Positions 7,076-15,570 of a stretch of 64,000 bases of DNA are shown piece after piece. This DNA is from Pediococcus ethanolidurans (GTDB taxonomy: Bacteria; Bacillota; Bacilli; Lactobacillales; Lactobacillaceae): assembly GCF_001437405.1 (NCBI RefSeq), contig NZ_JQBY01000011.1:1-64000 (forward strand), read 5' to 3'. A program made the translations under genes and the position numbers. Position 1 is the first letter of the stretch. Each line of letters starts with the position of its first letter. Under the pieces are notes generated by a model. The model was given only the letters and a program-made list of their open reading frames with translations, made no database searches and had not been told where the DNA came from.

Positions 7076-9493
7076 TTGGCATATAATCACGAAATAATTG
7101 AACGTAAGTGGCAACATTACTGGCGTGAAAATAAAACATTTAAAACAAATTCGGCTTCAGAGAAACCTAAGTACTATGTTTTAGATATGTTCCCTTATCC
7201 GTCTGGACAAGGATTACATGTTGGCCATCCAGAAGGCTATACGGCTACAGATATTATGGCTCGTTTTAAACGCATGCAAGGATTCAAAGTTTTGCATCCA
7301 ATGGGTTGGGATGCCTTTGGATTACCAGCAGAACAGTATGCCCTAAAAACTGGTCATAATCCTCGTGAGTTTACGGCGCAAAATATTAAAAACTTTAAGC
7401 GTCAAATTCGTTCGTTAGGTTTTTCATATGATTGGGATCGTGAAATCAATACAACTGATCCAAATTATTATAAATGGACGCAATGGATTTTTGAACAAAT
7501 GTACAAAAAAGGTTTAGCTTATGAGAAGGAAACCCTTGTTAACTGGGCTCCTGACATGATGGGTGGAACCGTGGTTGCTAACGAAGAAGTTGTGAATGGT
7601 AAGACTGAGCGCGGCGGTTACCCAGTTTATCGAGTCCCAATGAAGCAATGGATGTTGAAAATTACTGCCTATGCAGATCGTTTATTGGATGATTTGGATT
7701 TGATTGATTGGCCTGAAAGCATTAAAGAGATGCAACGTAACTGGATTGGTCGCTCAACCGGTGCCAGCATCAATTTTAAAGTGGATGGAACAGACGAACA
7801 AATTGAGGTGTACACAACACGGCCTGACACGTTGTTTGGCGCAAGCTATATGGTTATTGCACCAGAACATAAGTTAGTTAAGAAGATCACCACAGCGGCT
7901 CAAAAGGACGCTGTAGAGGCCTATGAAAAGAAGATCGAAACTAAATCTGATTTGGAGCGAACGGATTTAAATAAAGATAAAACTGGTGTATTTACCGGTG
8001 CTTACGGAATTAATCCTGTAAACGGTGAAAAATTGCCAATCTGGATTGCTGACTATGTGCTTGCTTCTTACGGAACTGGTGCAATCATGGCGGTACCAGC
8101 GCATGATCAACGTGATTGGGACTTTGCTAAGAAATTTGATCTACCTATTAAACCAGTTATTGAAGGTGGTAACGTTGAAGATGCTGCCTATACTGAAGAT
8201 GGTGTCCACATTAATTCCGAATTCCTAAATGGCATGGATAAACCAACAGCCATCGATAAAATGTTAACGTGGCTTGAAGATAAGAAAGTTGGCAAGAAAA
8301 AGGTTAATTACCGGTTGCGTGACTGGATTTTCTCACGTCAACGTTACTGGGGTGAACCAATTCCTGTTATTCATTGGGAAGATGGGGAAACAACCTTAGT
8401 TCCGGAAAACGAATTACCTTTAAAATTACCAGCTGCCAAAGATTTGCAAACTTCTGGTACCCGTGAAAGTCCATTAGCTAATTTAAAAGATTGGGTTAAC
8501 GTTGTTGACGAAAACGGTCGTAAGGGCCGTCGAGAAACGAACACCATGCCACAATGGGCTGGTAGTTCGTGGTACTATTTACGTTATATTGATCCTCACA
8601 ATTCAAAACAAATTGCCGATCAGGATCTTTTAAAAGAGTGGTTACCAGTTGATCTTTATATTGGTGGTGCCGAGCATGCGGTCTTGCATTTATTGTATGC
8701 ACGTTTCTGGCACAAGGTTTTGTATGATTTAGGTGTGGTACCAACTAAAGAGCCATTCCAGAAGTTAGTTAATCAAGGGATGATTTTAGGCGATAACCAT
8801 GAAAAAATGTCCAAATCTAAAGGCAACGTCATTAATCCTGATGATATTGTGGATCAATATGGTGCCGATACTTTACGTTTATACGAAATGTTTATGGGTC
8901 CCCTTACGGAATCAGTCGCATGGAGCGAAGATGGCATTCACGGGAGTGAGAAATGGATTGAACGAGTTTGGCGTCTATTGATTGATGAAAACAACCATCT
9001 GCGTGATCGGGTAACCACTATTAATGATGGTAAACTTGATAAAGTTTATAACCAGACAGTTAAGAAGGTTACTGAAGATTTCGAGCAATTACATTTTAAT
9101 ACTGCTATTTCACAAATGATGGTTTTTGTTAATGAAAGTTATAAAGCTGAGGCATTACCATTAGAATATATGGAAGGCTTTGTTAAAATGTTATCACCAG
9201 TTGTTCCTCATGTCGCCGAAGAATTATGGCAGCTATTGGGACATCACGAAACCATTACGTACGCGGAGTGGCCAAAGTTTGATGCCGGCAAATTGGAAGA
9301 GGCCACCGTTCAAATCGTATTGCAGGTGAATGGAAAAGTTCGCTCACATTTGAAGGTAGCTAAGGATACAAACAAGGCTGATCTTGAAAAATTAGCCTTA
9401 GCCGATGAAACCATGAAAGAGTGGTTGGATGGTAAAACTGTTCGAAAAGTGATTGCTATTCCTAATAAAATTGTGAATGTGGTTGCTAACTAA
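7076..9493 (+). CDS. leuS: leucyl-tRNA synthetase
   Basis: Charges tRNA-Leu with leucine in the cytoplasm. The 805-residue protein has the class I motif HVGH (residues 48-51), a CP1 editing domain including [10 protein letters not shown], and KMSKS near residue 577. The start is a TTG codon preceded by AAAGGGTG. The frame is open upstream to a GTG, but that GTG is part of the conserved GTGGTACCGCGG T-box, so the longer N-terminus is rejected. Expression should follow leucine tRNA charging through the leader. The natural terminator seems to have been split by the downstream insertion element. Confidence 0.97.
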   Translation: MAYNHEIIERKWQHYWRENKTFKTNSASEKPKYYVLDMFPYPSGQGLHVGHPEGYTATDIMARFKRMQGFKVLHPMGWDAFGLPAEQYALKTGHNPREFTAQNIKNFKRQIRSLGFSYDWDREINTTDPNYYKWTQWIFEQMYKKGLAYEKETLVNWAPDMMGGTVVANEEVVNGKTERGGYPVYRVPMKQWMLKITAYADRLLDDLDLIDWPESIKEMQRNWIGRSTGASINFKVDGTDEQIEVYTTRPDTLFGASYMVIAPEHKLVKKITTAAQKDAVEAYEKKIETKSDLERTDLNKDKTGVFTGAYGINPVNGEKLPIWIADYVLASYGTGAIMAVPAHDQRDWDFAKKFDLPIKPVIEGGNVEDAAYTEDGVHINSEFLNGMDKPTAIDKMLTWLEDKKVGKKKVNYRLRDWIFSRQRYWGEPIPVIHWEDGETTLVPENELPLKLPAAKDLQTSGTRESPLANLKDWVNVVDENGRKGRRETNTMPQWAGSSWYYLRYIDPHNSKQIADQDLLKEWLPVDLYIGGAEHAVLHLLYARFWHKVLYDLGVVPTKEPFQKLVNQGMILGDNHEKMSKSKGNVINPDDIVDQYGADTLRLYEMFMGPLTESVAWSEDGIHGSEKWIERVWRLLIDENNHLRDRVTTINDGKLDKVYNQTVKKVTEDFEQLHFNTAISQMMVFVNESYKAEALPLEYMEGFVKMLSPVVPHVAEELWQLLGHHETITYAEWPKFDAGKLEEATVQIVLQVNGKVRSHLKVAKDTNKADLEKLALADETMKEWLDGKTVRKVIAIPNKIVNVVAN

Positions 9494-9507
9494 ATCAAAG
9501 TATTTTA

Positions 9508-9521
9508 AAAGTGATTAGTTG
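9508..9521 (+). other. left half of the disrupted leuS terminator
   Basis: AGTGATTAG at 9510-9518 can pair (two G-T) with CTAATTGCT at 11225-11233, which is followed by a T run; TTG next to it matches CAA of the other side. Between the halves lies the insertion element. Neither half forms a terminator alone. Confidence 0.5.
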
Positions 9522-9537
9522 AAGTACTTGCACTAGG

Positions 9538-9570
9538 CCCTGTCAAGTTGACAGTTGAAATAATATAAAT
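9538..9570 (+). repeat. left inverted repeat of the insertion element
   Basis: Matches the reverse complement of 11178-11210 at 27 of 33 positions. It includes TGTCAA-G-TTGACA, a small palindrome near the tip. Confidence 0.75.
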
Positions 9571-9583
9571 TTTTGGTTTTTAC

Positions 9584-10477
9584 CTAAATGGCTTCATTCC
9601 AGTATTCATCTGGAGTGAGGCCATTTCTTTGTGCCGAACGATTTTGATGGTTAAAATATTTAATTCCATCTTCAACGAGTTTCACCAGCTCTTTATACGT
9701 CTTGGCCATTGGATGACGATCCATCCAGCGAAGCTTAAACTCATTCCACCAACGTTCCATTGGAGCGTTGTCATATGGTGTGTCTGGCCGAGACATGCTT
9801 CGTTCTACTTCAAATTGGTTCAAAAAATTGTTAAACGCTCCTGATGTATAAGCTGACCCACGATCTGTATGAATGCGTGGATGAACGTTACCGGCGGCTA
9901 CGAACGCCCGCTGAAAGACTTGTATTTCAGCTGAGCTAGTCTCGGTATCGCTGAGATTGTACGACAGTAATCGACGCCCATAGAGATCTAATACGCCGCT
10001 TAAACGTACTTTATATTCACCATTCACGCCATACGAAAGCTCTGTCGAGTCAGACAACCAAACCTCGTTTGGTGCACTAACTTCAAAATCCTGGTTCAGT
10101 AAATTGTCTTGAATATATTGCTCGTTTTGTTTGATACGATTGTGTTTTTTCTTTCGAATTTGACAATGAATACCAAGTTCTCGCATGACCCGCCGCACCA
10201 TCTTAAAGGTCACTAAAAAGTCAATTTCTTCGTCTTGCTGTAGATTAGTCAGAAGATTTCCAGCACCAATACCCTGATGATGAAAATTAAACCAATATTT
10301 GGTACGTTCTTTGAGTTTCTTATCGTGGCCTTCCCAAATTGTTTCTTCACGGTTGAGCCCCTTATAATAGGCCTGGCGGCTTACACCAATAACTCTTAAA
10401 AGTACCGATAACGAGCCCCGATCCTCTTGACTGACATCCTTAATTGCTTGATAGGCCAGTCGATGTTGTTTTTTCAC
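9584..10477 (-). CDS. IS3-family transposase OrfB (DDE integrase domain)
   Basis: 297 residues. An N-terminal HTH_21-type region (LAYQAIKDVS...SRQAYYKG) precedes the rve integrase core with the catalytic residues in WLSDST (Asp), HTDRGSAY (Asp) and DNAPMERWWNEFK (Glu). In the family the functional enzyme is the OrfAB fusion made by -1 frameshifting. The GTG used here as start overlaps the OrfA stop (GTGA), so separate OrfB synthesis is also possible. Intact, no stops. Confidence 0.93.
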   Translation of the reverse strand: MKKQHRLAYQAIKDVSQEDRGSLSVLLRVIGVSRQAYYKGLNREETIWEGHDKKLKERTKYWFNFHHQGIGAGNLLTNLQQDEEIDFLVTFKMVRRVMRELGIHCQIRKKKHNRIKQNEQYIQDNLLNQDFEVSAPNEVWLSDSTELSYGVNGEYKVRLSGVLDLYGRRLLSYNLSDTETSSAEIQVFQRAFVAAGNVHPRIHTDRGSAYTSGAFNNFLNQFEVERSMSRPDTPYDNAPMERWWNEFKLRWMDRHPMAKTYKELVKLVEDGIKYFNHQNRSAQRNGLTPDEYWNEAI

Positions 10478-11148
10478 CCCTTGTGCTGAAGTTCCTGCAA
10501 TTTTTTTGCGAATTTCTCTATAATTTCTTTCTCTTTGAGCTGGACCTTAAGCTGGCGAATTTCAAGTTTTAACTGTTCATTTTCCGTTAGTTCATCTCGT
10601 TGCTTTCGATGTCCACGATTATCCATTAAAGCTGGATAACCGTTGGACTCAGCTTTGCGTACCCACAATCTAGCTTGCTGATAAGATACTTGAAAATGTT
10701 CTGCAGCTTCAGAATAGCTGTGTTTGTCCTTAGTAACATACTCTACAACTTCAATCCGTTCTTCAAAGGTAGTCTTACGGCTCATAGTAGGGACCTGCTT
10801 TCTAGACGGTGACACCGTCACAGTTTTATCCCTATTATACCTAGAAATCCAGTTACGTAGTTGTGTATGTGAATGTAAACCAAATTTAATTGTTAGTTCT
10901 TCAAGAGTTCCTTCTCCAGCCAAGTACGCCAGAACGGCTGTTAGTTTAAGTTCTTTAGAGTAATGATTATTTTGGCGTGCTTCTTCAAGCCCTTCGATAC
11001 CATCACGCTCATACCGAGTCTGCCAACGCTTCAACGACTTTGCGCCAATGTTAAATGTTTTCGCAAATGCTGCATAAGATGTATTGGCTTGCTTGAACTC
11101 TTCTAGAATTGCTAGTTTTTCCAATGCTGTATATTTAGATCTGGGCAT
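10474..11148 (-). CDS. IS3-family OrfA (helix-turn-helix DNA-binding subunit)
   Basis: 224 residues with two helix-turn-helix blocks: AILEEFKQANTSYAAFAKTFNIGAKSLKRW-type sequence at the N-terminus and SYSEAAEHFQVSYQQARLWV near the middle. These are followed by a leucine-zipper-like EQLKLEIRQLKVQLKEKE segment that in the family mediates multimerisation. Near the 3' end the codons GCA AAA AAA form an A7 heptamer where a -1 slip leads into OrfB. Recognises the IS ends. The start ATG is preceded by GGAGGG. Confidence 0.92.
   Translation of the reverse strand: MPRSKYTALEKLAILEEFKQANTSYAAFAKTFNIGAKSLKRWQTRYERDGIEGLEEARQNNHYSKELKLTAVLAYLAGEGTLEELTIKFGLHSHTQLRNWISRYNRDKTVTVSPSRKQVPTMSRKTTFEERIEVVEYVTKDKHSYSEAAEHFQVSYQQARLWVRKAESNGYPALMDNRGHRKQRDELTENEQLKLEIRQLKVQLKEKEIIEKFAKKLQELQHKG
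10501..10507 (-). other. putative -1 frameshift heptamer of the IS
   Basis: On the minus strand the OrfA codons GCA-AAA-AAA give A-AAA-AAA. Moving into the -1 frame keeps the frame open (KKIAGTSAQGVKKQ) straight into OrfB, as expected for programmed OrfAB synthesis. Confidence 0.7.
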
Positions 11149-11177
11149 AATAAAAATCCCTCCATGATTATCAGATG

Positions 11178-11210
11178 ATTTATATTATTTCATCTGACAA
11201 CCACAAAGGG
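11178..11210 (-). repeat. right inverted repeat of the insertion element
   Basis: Reverse-complement partner of 9538-9570. It lies just upstream of orfA and probably overlaps its promoter. Confidence 0.75.
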
Positions 11211-11217
11211 ATTATCG

Positions 11218-11238
11218 CAACTGACTAATTGCTTTTTT
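11218..11238 (+). other. right half of the disrupted leuS terminator
   Basis: CTAATTGCT followed by TTTTT. Its pairing partner is AGTGATTAG at 9510-9518 on the far side of the insertion element. Confidence 0.5.
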
Positions 11239-11383
11239 GTTATAATTTTAAAAAGTGAAAATTAGATTTATTGAATAATTTGTAATCCTTTATATTTTCT
11301 TATGAATTGAATTTTAATTTGAATTGCCTCGTAGTCATGATAAAATGGTTAAGATTGAGTATTCGAAAGTAGGGCGATAAATT

Positions 11384-13063
11384 ATGGCTGAGACGCCTCA
11401 AAACAAAACACAGGAAAATGAAGCGGGTTTTCAACCGCTGAGACAAATAAATAAAGAATCTACTTCAAAAGATAAAATGATCGAGGGCTCGGCCTGGATG
11501 ACGGCGGGGAGTATTTTTTCTCGCTTATTAGGAGCCGTTTATATTATTCCTTGGGTAATTTGGTTTGGCAGCATGAGTGATGAGGCCAATGCTTTATTTG
11601 CAAAAGGTTATAACATATACAGCTTCTTCTTAATTGCGGCGATTGCCGGGATACCTTCAGCCATCGCCAAACAAGTAGCCCATTACAATACGATTAATGA
11701 GTTTGCGGTGGGACAACGACTGTTTAAACGTGGATTACTGCTATCAGGTGCTACTGGAATTATTTGTGCACTAATTTTATACTTTGGTGCACCAGCACTT
11801 TCTAACAATGATGCCAATGTGATTCCAATATTACATTCGTTGGCCTGGGCGGTGCTAATTATTCCAACCATGAGTTTAACGCGAGGCTTTTTCCAGGGTT
11901 ATCAAGAAATGGCACCCTCGGCAATTTCTCAATTTGTTGAGCAGTTAGCACGTGTGGCGTACATGTTGATTACTGCGTTTTTAATCATGCAGGTTCATCA
12001 TGGTAGTTGGGTTAGTGCCGTTTCACAATCGACCTTTGCAGCTTTTATTGGCGCCATCGGTGGTATGCTGGTGCTTGTGTGGTATTACTTTCGGCATCGA
12101 GCACGATTGCGAGAACTGGCCGAAAATAGTAAGCAAGAACTGGCTATTCCCACAAAACAGCTTTATAAGGAAATTATTGCTCAGGCAACGCCGTTTATTA
12201 TTATCGGTTCTGCCATTACCATCTTTCAATTGATTGATCAGTACACATTTTTCAATATTATGCAGAGTGCATTTAATTATTCAAACAGTGTTGTGAATAC
12301 TCTTTATGCGGATTTTGCATTTAACTCCAATAAACTAATTATGATTGTCGTTTCGTTAGGTTCAGCAATGGCAATTACAGCGGTGCCAATGCTTTCGGAG
12401 GCCAAAACACGAGGGGATAAACGCGAAATTAACAATCAAGTTACCGATGCATTGTTACTATTTTCGTTTTTCATGATTCCTTCAGCATTGGGCATGGCAG
12501 CCATTGCCCAGCCACTTAACACACTGTTTTATCATTATGATGTTGTGGGGACATTGGTTTTACAAGTGTCATCGTATGTTTCTGTGATACTTGGACTTTT
12601 TACGGTTATTTCGGCAATTATGCAGGGAATTTCTGAAAACGTTCGGGCAGTTGGTTATTTTGCCATTGGCGTGGTAGTGAAATTAGCTTTGCAATACCCA
12701 CTTGTGGCTTATTTAGGGGTAATGGGACCCTTAGTTTCAACAGGAATTGGTTTTGGTGTGGTGAGTTGGCTAATTTTACGACATTTAAATCGTGAGTATG
12801 GGATTAGTTTTCAACGGATCAGCAAACCATTTGCTGGCATTCTTATTTTTAGTCTTTTAACGTTTATTGTGGCGTTTGCGACGGTTCATTTAAGTTATTT
12901 AGTATTGAATCCTAATAGTAAGTTCATGTCAGTATTCGTTTCTGTGGGTGCAGCTTGTTTAGGCGGATTCATGTATCTATATGCCACATTAAGAACTCGA
13001 CTTGCAGATATGATGTTAGGAAGCCGTGTAGAACGCATTCGACGAATTTTACGAATTCATTAA
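11384..13063 (+). CDS. murJ: lipid II flippase / MOP-family polysaccharide transporter (YtgP type)
   Basis: A 559-residue membrane protein of the MOP superfamily with about 14 helices after a ~40-residue charged cytoplasmic N-terminus. The first helix begins at SAWMTAGSIFSRLLGAVYIIPW, a signature of the SpoVB/YtgP/Wzx group. In B. subtilis YtgP is the MurJ-type flippase that moves lipid II across the membrane, and its gene neighbours the same pseudouridine synthase as here, which supports the assignment. A role in exporting another polysaccharide unit remains possible. Only nine bases separate it from rsuA, so they form an operon. Confidence 0.83.
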   Translation: MAETPQNKTQENEAGFQPLRQINKESTSKDKMIEGSAWMTAGSIFSRLLGAVYIIPWVIWFGSMSDEANALFAKGYNIYSFFLIAAIAGIPSAIAKQVAHYNTINEFAVGQRLFKRGLLLSGATGIICALILYFGAPALSNNDANVIPILHSLAWAVLIIPTMSLTRGFFQGYQEMAPSAISQFVEQLARVAYMLITAFLIMQVHHGSWVSAVSQSTFAAFIGAIGGMLVLVWYYFRHRARLRELAENSKQELAIPTKQLYKEIIAQATPFIIIGSAITIFQLIDQYTFFNIMQSAFNYSNSVVNTLYADFAFNSNKLIMIVVSLGSAMAITAVPMLSEAKTRGDKREINNQVTDALLLFSFFMIPSALGMAAIAQPLNTLFYHYDVVGTLVLQVSSYVSVILGLFTVISAIMQGISENVRAVGYFAIGVVVKLALQYPLVAYLGVMGPLVSTGIGFGVVSWLILRHLNREYGISFQRISKPFAGILIFSLLTFIVAFATVHLSYLVLNPNSKFMSVFVSVGAACLGGFMYLYATLRTRLADMMLGSRVERIRRILRIH

Positions 13064-13072
13064 GGAGTAATT

Positions 13073-13798
13073 ATGCGAATTGATAAATTTTTGCATCAGA
13101 TGAATATTGGCACACGCAGTCAAATTACCCAACTGATTAAAAAGGGAGCTGTCACTTTGAACGCGCGTCAAGTAGTTTCTGGTAAAACGCAATTGAAACC
13201 AGGGCAAGATTTGGTGAAATTGGGTGAACGCGAAATACAGTATCAAGTTCATTATTATTACTTACTCAATAAACCCTTAGGCGTTATTTCAGCCTCTACG
13301 GATAAACATCAAAAAACGGTGATGGACTTATTTAATAAATCGGATTATCGCCCAGATCTTTTTCCGGTTGGTCGGCTTGATAAGGATACGGAAGGGCTGC
13401 TTTTGATTACCAATGATGGTGATTTAGCACATAAACTCCTATCGCCAGCGCATCATATCAAAAAAACGTACGAGGCAACTGTAACTGGTAAATTAGATGA
13501 GCAAGTTATTCAAAAGTTTACTGATGGGATTACGTTAAAAGACGGCACAGAGCTTTATCCGGCCAAGCTTGAAATCTTGAATTATAACAAGCTTGAAAAC
13601 ACGACGCGTGTGCACGTTCAAATACAAGAAGGTAAATATCACCAGGTACGGCGTATGTTTGGTGCAGTAGGGCAAAAAGTGGTTCGTTTGCAACGCATTA
13701 AAATGGGAACTTTGGCAATTGATGTAGGTTTATTACCCGGAAATTATCGGGAATTAAGCCAAAAAGAAGTGGATGAATTACTGGAGCTAACTAAATAA
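13073..13798 (+). CDS. rsuA: rRNA pseudouridine synthase, RsuA family
   Basis: 241 residues. An N-terminal S4 RNA-binding domain (MRIDKFLHQMNIGTRSQ...) is followed by the RsuA/RluB/E/F catalytic domain with GRLDKDTEGLLLITNDG, whose second Asp is the catalytic residue. The closest functional equivalent is the enzyme making pseudouridine 516 in 16S rRNA (YtzG in Bacillus). The start ATG follows AAGGAG. It is the last gene of the murJ operon; two hairpins follow. Confidence 0.9.
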   Translation: MRIDKFLHQMNIGTRSQITQLIKKGAVTLNARQVVSGKTQLKPGQDLVKLGEREIQYQVHYYYLLNKPLGVISASTDKHQKTVMDLFNKSDYRPDLFPVGRLDKDTEGLLLITNDGDLAHKLLSPAHHIKKTYEATVTGKLDEQVIQKFTDGITLKDGTELYPAKLEILNYNKLENTTRVHVQIQEGKYHQVRRMFGAVGQKVVRLQRIKMGTLAIDVGLLPGNYRELSQKEVDELLELTK

Positions 13799-13811
13799 AA
13801 TCTGAAATATA

Positions 13812-13905
13812 TGGACAATGAAAGTGGGAAATAAGGTATTTAGATTTCAAACGAAACCAATCGAAGAAATCTACCTTGTTTCCTACTTTTTAGATAACAA
13901 GTCCA
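13812..13905. repeat. 94-bp long imperfect inverted repeat
   Basis: TGGAC at 13812 and GTCCA at 13901 close a long hairpin. Its inner arms AAAGTGGGAAA..AAGGTA..AGATTTC and GAAATCT..ACCTTG..TTTCCTACTTT pair almost continuously around a loop of about 15 bases. There is no T run directly after the outer stem. It could be a small non-autonomous element, or part of the rsuA transcript end. Confidence 0.65.
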
Positions 13906-13910
13906 CAAAT

Positions 13911-13956
13911 AAAAAAATTGAGAATTGGGAAGCTGTCTTCCTCATTCTCAATTTTT
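13911..13956. terminator. bidirectional terminator between rsuA and nnrD
   Basis: AAAAATTGAGAAT and ATTCTCAATTTTT flank an inner stem GGAAG-CTGT-CTTCC, giving A/T runs on both sides of a strong hairpin for the two converging genes. Confidence 0.9.
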
Positions 13957-13984
13957 GTTTATTCAATTGCAAGCGATACTTTAA

Positions 13985-14812
13985 TTATTTACGCGCAAAC
14001 TGAGACATTGCTTGTGGAATTTGATTAATTATTTGATGAGGTAGGACAACATATTGCGATTCAGCCAAGTTGTCAGCAATAAAACTATGCAAATACGTTG
14101 CACTAATAACAGCAGCCTCTTGATCAGAAAATTGCGCGACAAACGCACCAATCATACCAGCAAGTGTGTCTCCCATCCCACCAGTAGCCATTGCGGGGCC
14201 ACCCAGTTGTAATTGATAAACAGATTGATCGGTATAGATTTCAGTGTGATGCTTTTTTAAAACAACGGTGGCGTGCAATTTATGCTGAGTCAGTTTATTT
14301 TTATTTTCTGTTTGGTCAGAAATTGGGATAGTCGATAGTCTTTGCCATTCCATTTGATGTGGTGTGAAAATAATTTTAGCATCTGGTAATTTCAAATTAT
14401 GGGTAGCAACAAGATCAATGGCAGAGCCGTCAATTATTAAATGTTGTGAAGTCTGAATAGTTTGAAAAACGGTATGTAATATTTTTAAGGCTACTGAATC
14501 TTCTCCTAGACCAGGGCCGACCACAACTGTGTTTACATTTTTGATCATTTTTATTAATGCTTTATTTTCTTGAAAGTCAATCACCATCGTTTCAGGAAGC
14601 CGAGCATGAAGGCTGGCAAAATTAGTTGGATGAGTAGCGGTAGTGACTAAACCGCATCCTGAATAAACGGCCGCACTGCTAGTTAAAATGATGGCACCAC
14701 CATACTGTGCATTGCCGCCAATTACCAATAATTTTCCAAACGACCCTTTGTGAGTTTCCACAGCTCTTTTTTTTATGGTTGCTGCAACCATGGCTTGCGT
14801 AATTACTTTCAT
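13985..14812 (-). CDS. nnrD: ADP-dependent NAD(P)H-hydrate dehydratase
   Basis: 275 residues matching the YjeF C-terminal (carbohydrate-kinase-like) domain as a stand-alone protein. It repairs hydrated NADH and NADPH using ADP. Visible features are the N-terminal KGSFGKLLVIGGNAQYGGA, VVGPGLGED, and the nucleotide/anion-hole motif GGMGDTLAGMIGA near residues 211-223, where the Asp is catalytic. The partner epimerase (NnrE) is not in this window. Monocistronic on the minus strand, converging with rsuA. Confidence 0.93.
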   Translation of the reverse strand: MKVITQAMVAATIKKRAVETHKGSFGKLLVIGGNAQYGGAIILTSSAAVYSGCGLVTTATHPTNFASLHARLPETMVIDFQENKALIKMIKNVNTVVVGPGLGEDSVALKILHTVFQTIQTSQHLIIDGSAIDLVATHNLKLPDAKIIFTPHQMEWQRLSTIPISDQTENKNKLTQHKLHATVVLKKHHTEIYTDQSVYQLQLGGPAMATGGMGDTLAGMIGAFVAQFSDQEAAVISATYLHSFIADNLAESQYVVLPHQIINQIPQAMSQFARK

Positions 14813-14900
14813 AAGGTTAATCCTCCATGTGATTAGTATAACGAAATTTTTTGAATATTTAAATCAGAAGGTCCTTTTACTATTAGAATTCATAAGCTTT

Positions 14901-14909
14901 TGCTACAAT
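14901..14909 (+). promoter_or_regulatory. extended -10 of the usp gene
   Basis: TGCTACAAT lies about 25 bases before the usp start codon, a TGn-extended -10. No good -35 is evident. Confidence 0.5.
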
Positions 14910-14934
14910 AAAACTAGATAAACCAGAAAGCGAG

Positions 14935-15402
14935 ATGAGTACCATGGAAAGTCAACAATATCAAAACATTTTAGTCGGAATTGATGGTTCTGAAACGTCA
15001 ATGCATGCCTTGGATAAGGCAATCGATGCAGCAATCAGAAATAAGGCAAAGTTGTATATCGCTCAAATTTTAAAACCACAGCTATCAACGGTTGGAAGAG
15101 CTTCTATTGGATTTGGCGTTGTGGAAACAGATATAGATGATGAAAGTCGTTTAAAAGAACAAAAAGTACTTTTAGATGACGTGGTAGCTCAGGCAAAAGA
15201 TAAAGGCGTACAAGACGTAACCAGCATTGTTAAAATTGGTAGTCCACGCGAAGAATTAGCCAGAAATATTCAGCAAACCGAAAAAATCGATTTGATTTAT
15301 ATTGGTGCAACTGGTGCAAACCGAGTGGCACAGATGTTTTTAGGATCGAATACCACTTATATTTTAGAGCATTCTTTAGCAGATGTAATGGTAGTTAGAT
15401 AA
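14935..15402 (+). CDS. universal stress protein (UspA family)
   Basis: A 155-residue cytoplasmic protein with the UspA fold. The N-terminal strand is NILVGIDGSETSMHALDKAI, and the C-terminal ATP-binding signature GATGANRVAQMFLGSNTTYILEHS fits the G-2X-G-9X-G-S/T pattern of nucleotide-binding members. Proteins of this family aid survival under stress; the specific role is unknown. Another in-frame ATG lies three codons downstream and could be the real start. Single-gene transcript with its own terminator. Confidence 0.9.
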   Translation: MSTMESQQYQNILVGIDGSETSMHALDKAIDAAIRNKAKLYIAQILKPQLSTVGRASIGFGVVETDIDDESRLKEQKVLLDDVVAQAKDKGVQDVTSIVKIGSPREELARNIQQTEKIDLIYIGATGANRVAQMFLGSNTTYILEHSLADVMVVR

Positions 15403-15428
15403 ATAATGCAATGAAGAAAACTAGTTTA

Positions 15429-15485
15429 TGATGGCGGAATGGTTGTTTAAAATAGGCAAATAACTATTTCGCCATTAGTTTTTTT
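15429..15485 (+). terminator. usp terminator
   Basis: TGATGGCGGAATGGTT pairs over 16 positions (several G-T) with AACTATTTCGCCATTA, followed by seven T. Confidence 0.85.
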
Positions 15486-15570
15486 AAAATAAAAGATTAT
15501 GGCATTAACTAGTTTAAAAATAATTATGGAGAGGAGAGACTAGGGGAAAGGGTCCTTAGTAATCTAACCT

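Larger units (their letters stand above)
9538..11210 (-). mobile_element. IS3-family insertion sequence (IS150-like group)
   Basis: A 1.67-kb element bounded by imperfect inverted repeats (9538-9570 and 11178-11210, 27 of 33 positions matching; the inner GAAATAATATAAAT is perfect). It carries overlapping orfA and orfB on the minus strand with an A7 frameshift heptamer. The exact ends are uncertain because IS3 ends usually start with TG (9541 on the left), and I find no clear target duplication. Both frames are intact with the DDE residues present, so it may be active. Confidence 0.88.

Noticed and set aside
9538-11210. Target-site duplication of the insertion element
   Set aside because: Neither the TG-based nor the CCC/GGG-based ends give matching 3- or 4-base direct repeats, so the exact ends and duplication are left open.
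13818-14003. 61-codon open frame after rsuA
   Set aside because: It translates the long inverted repeat and the terminator; no ribosome site and no family resemblance.
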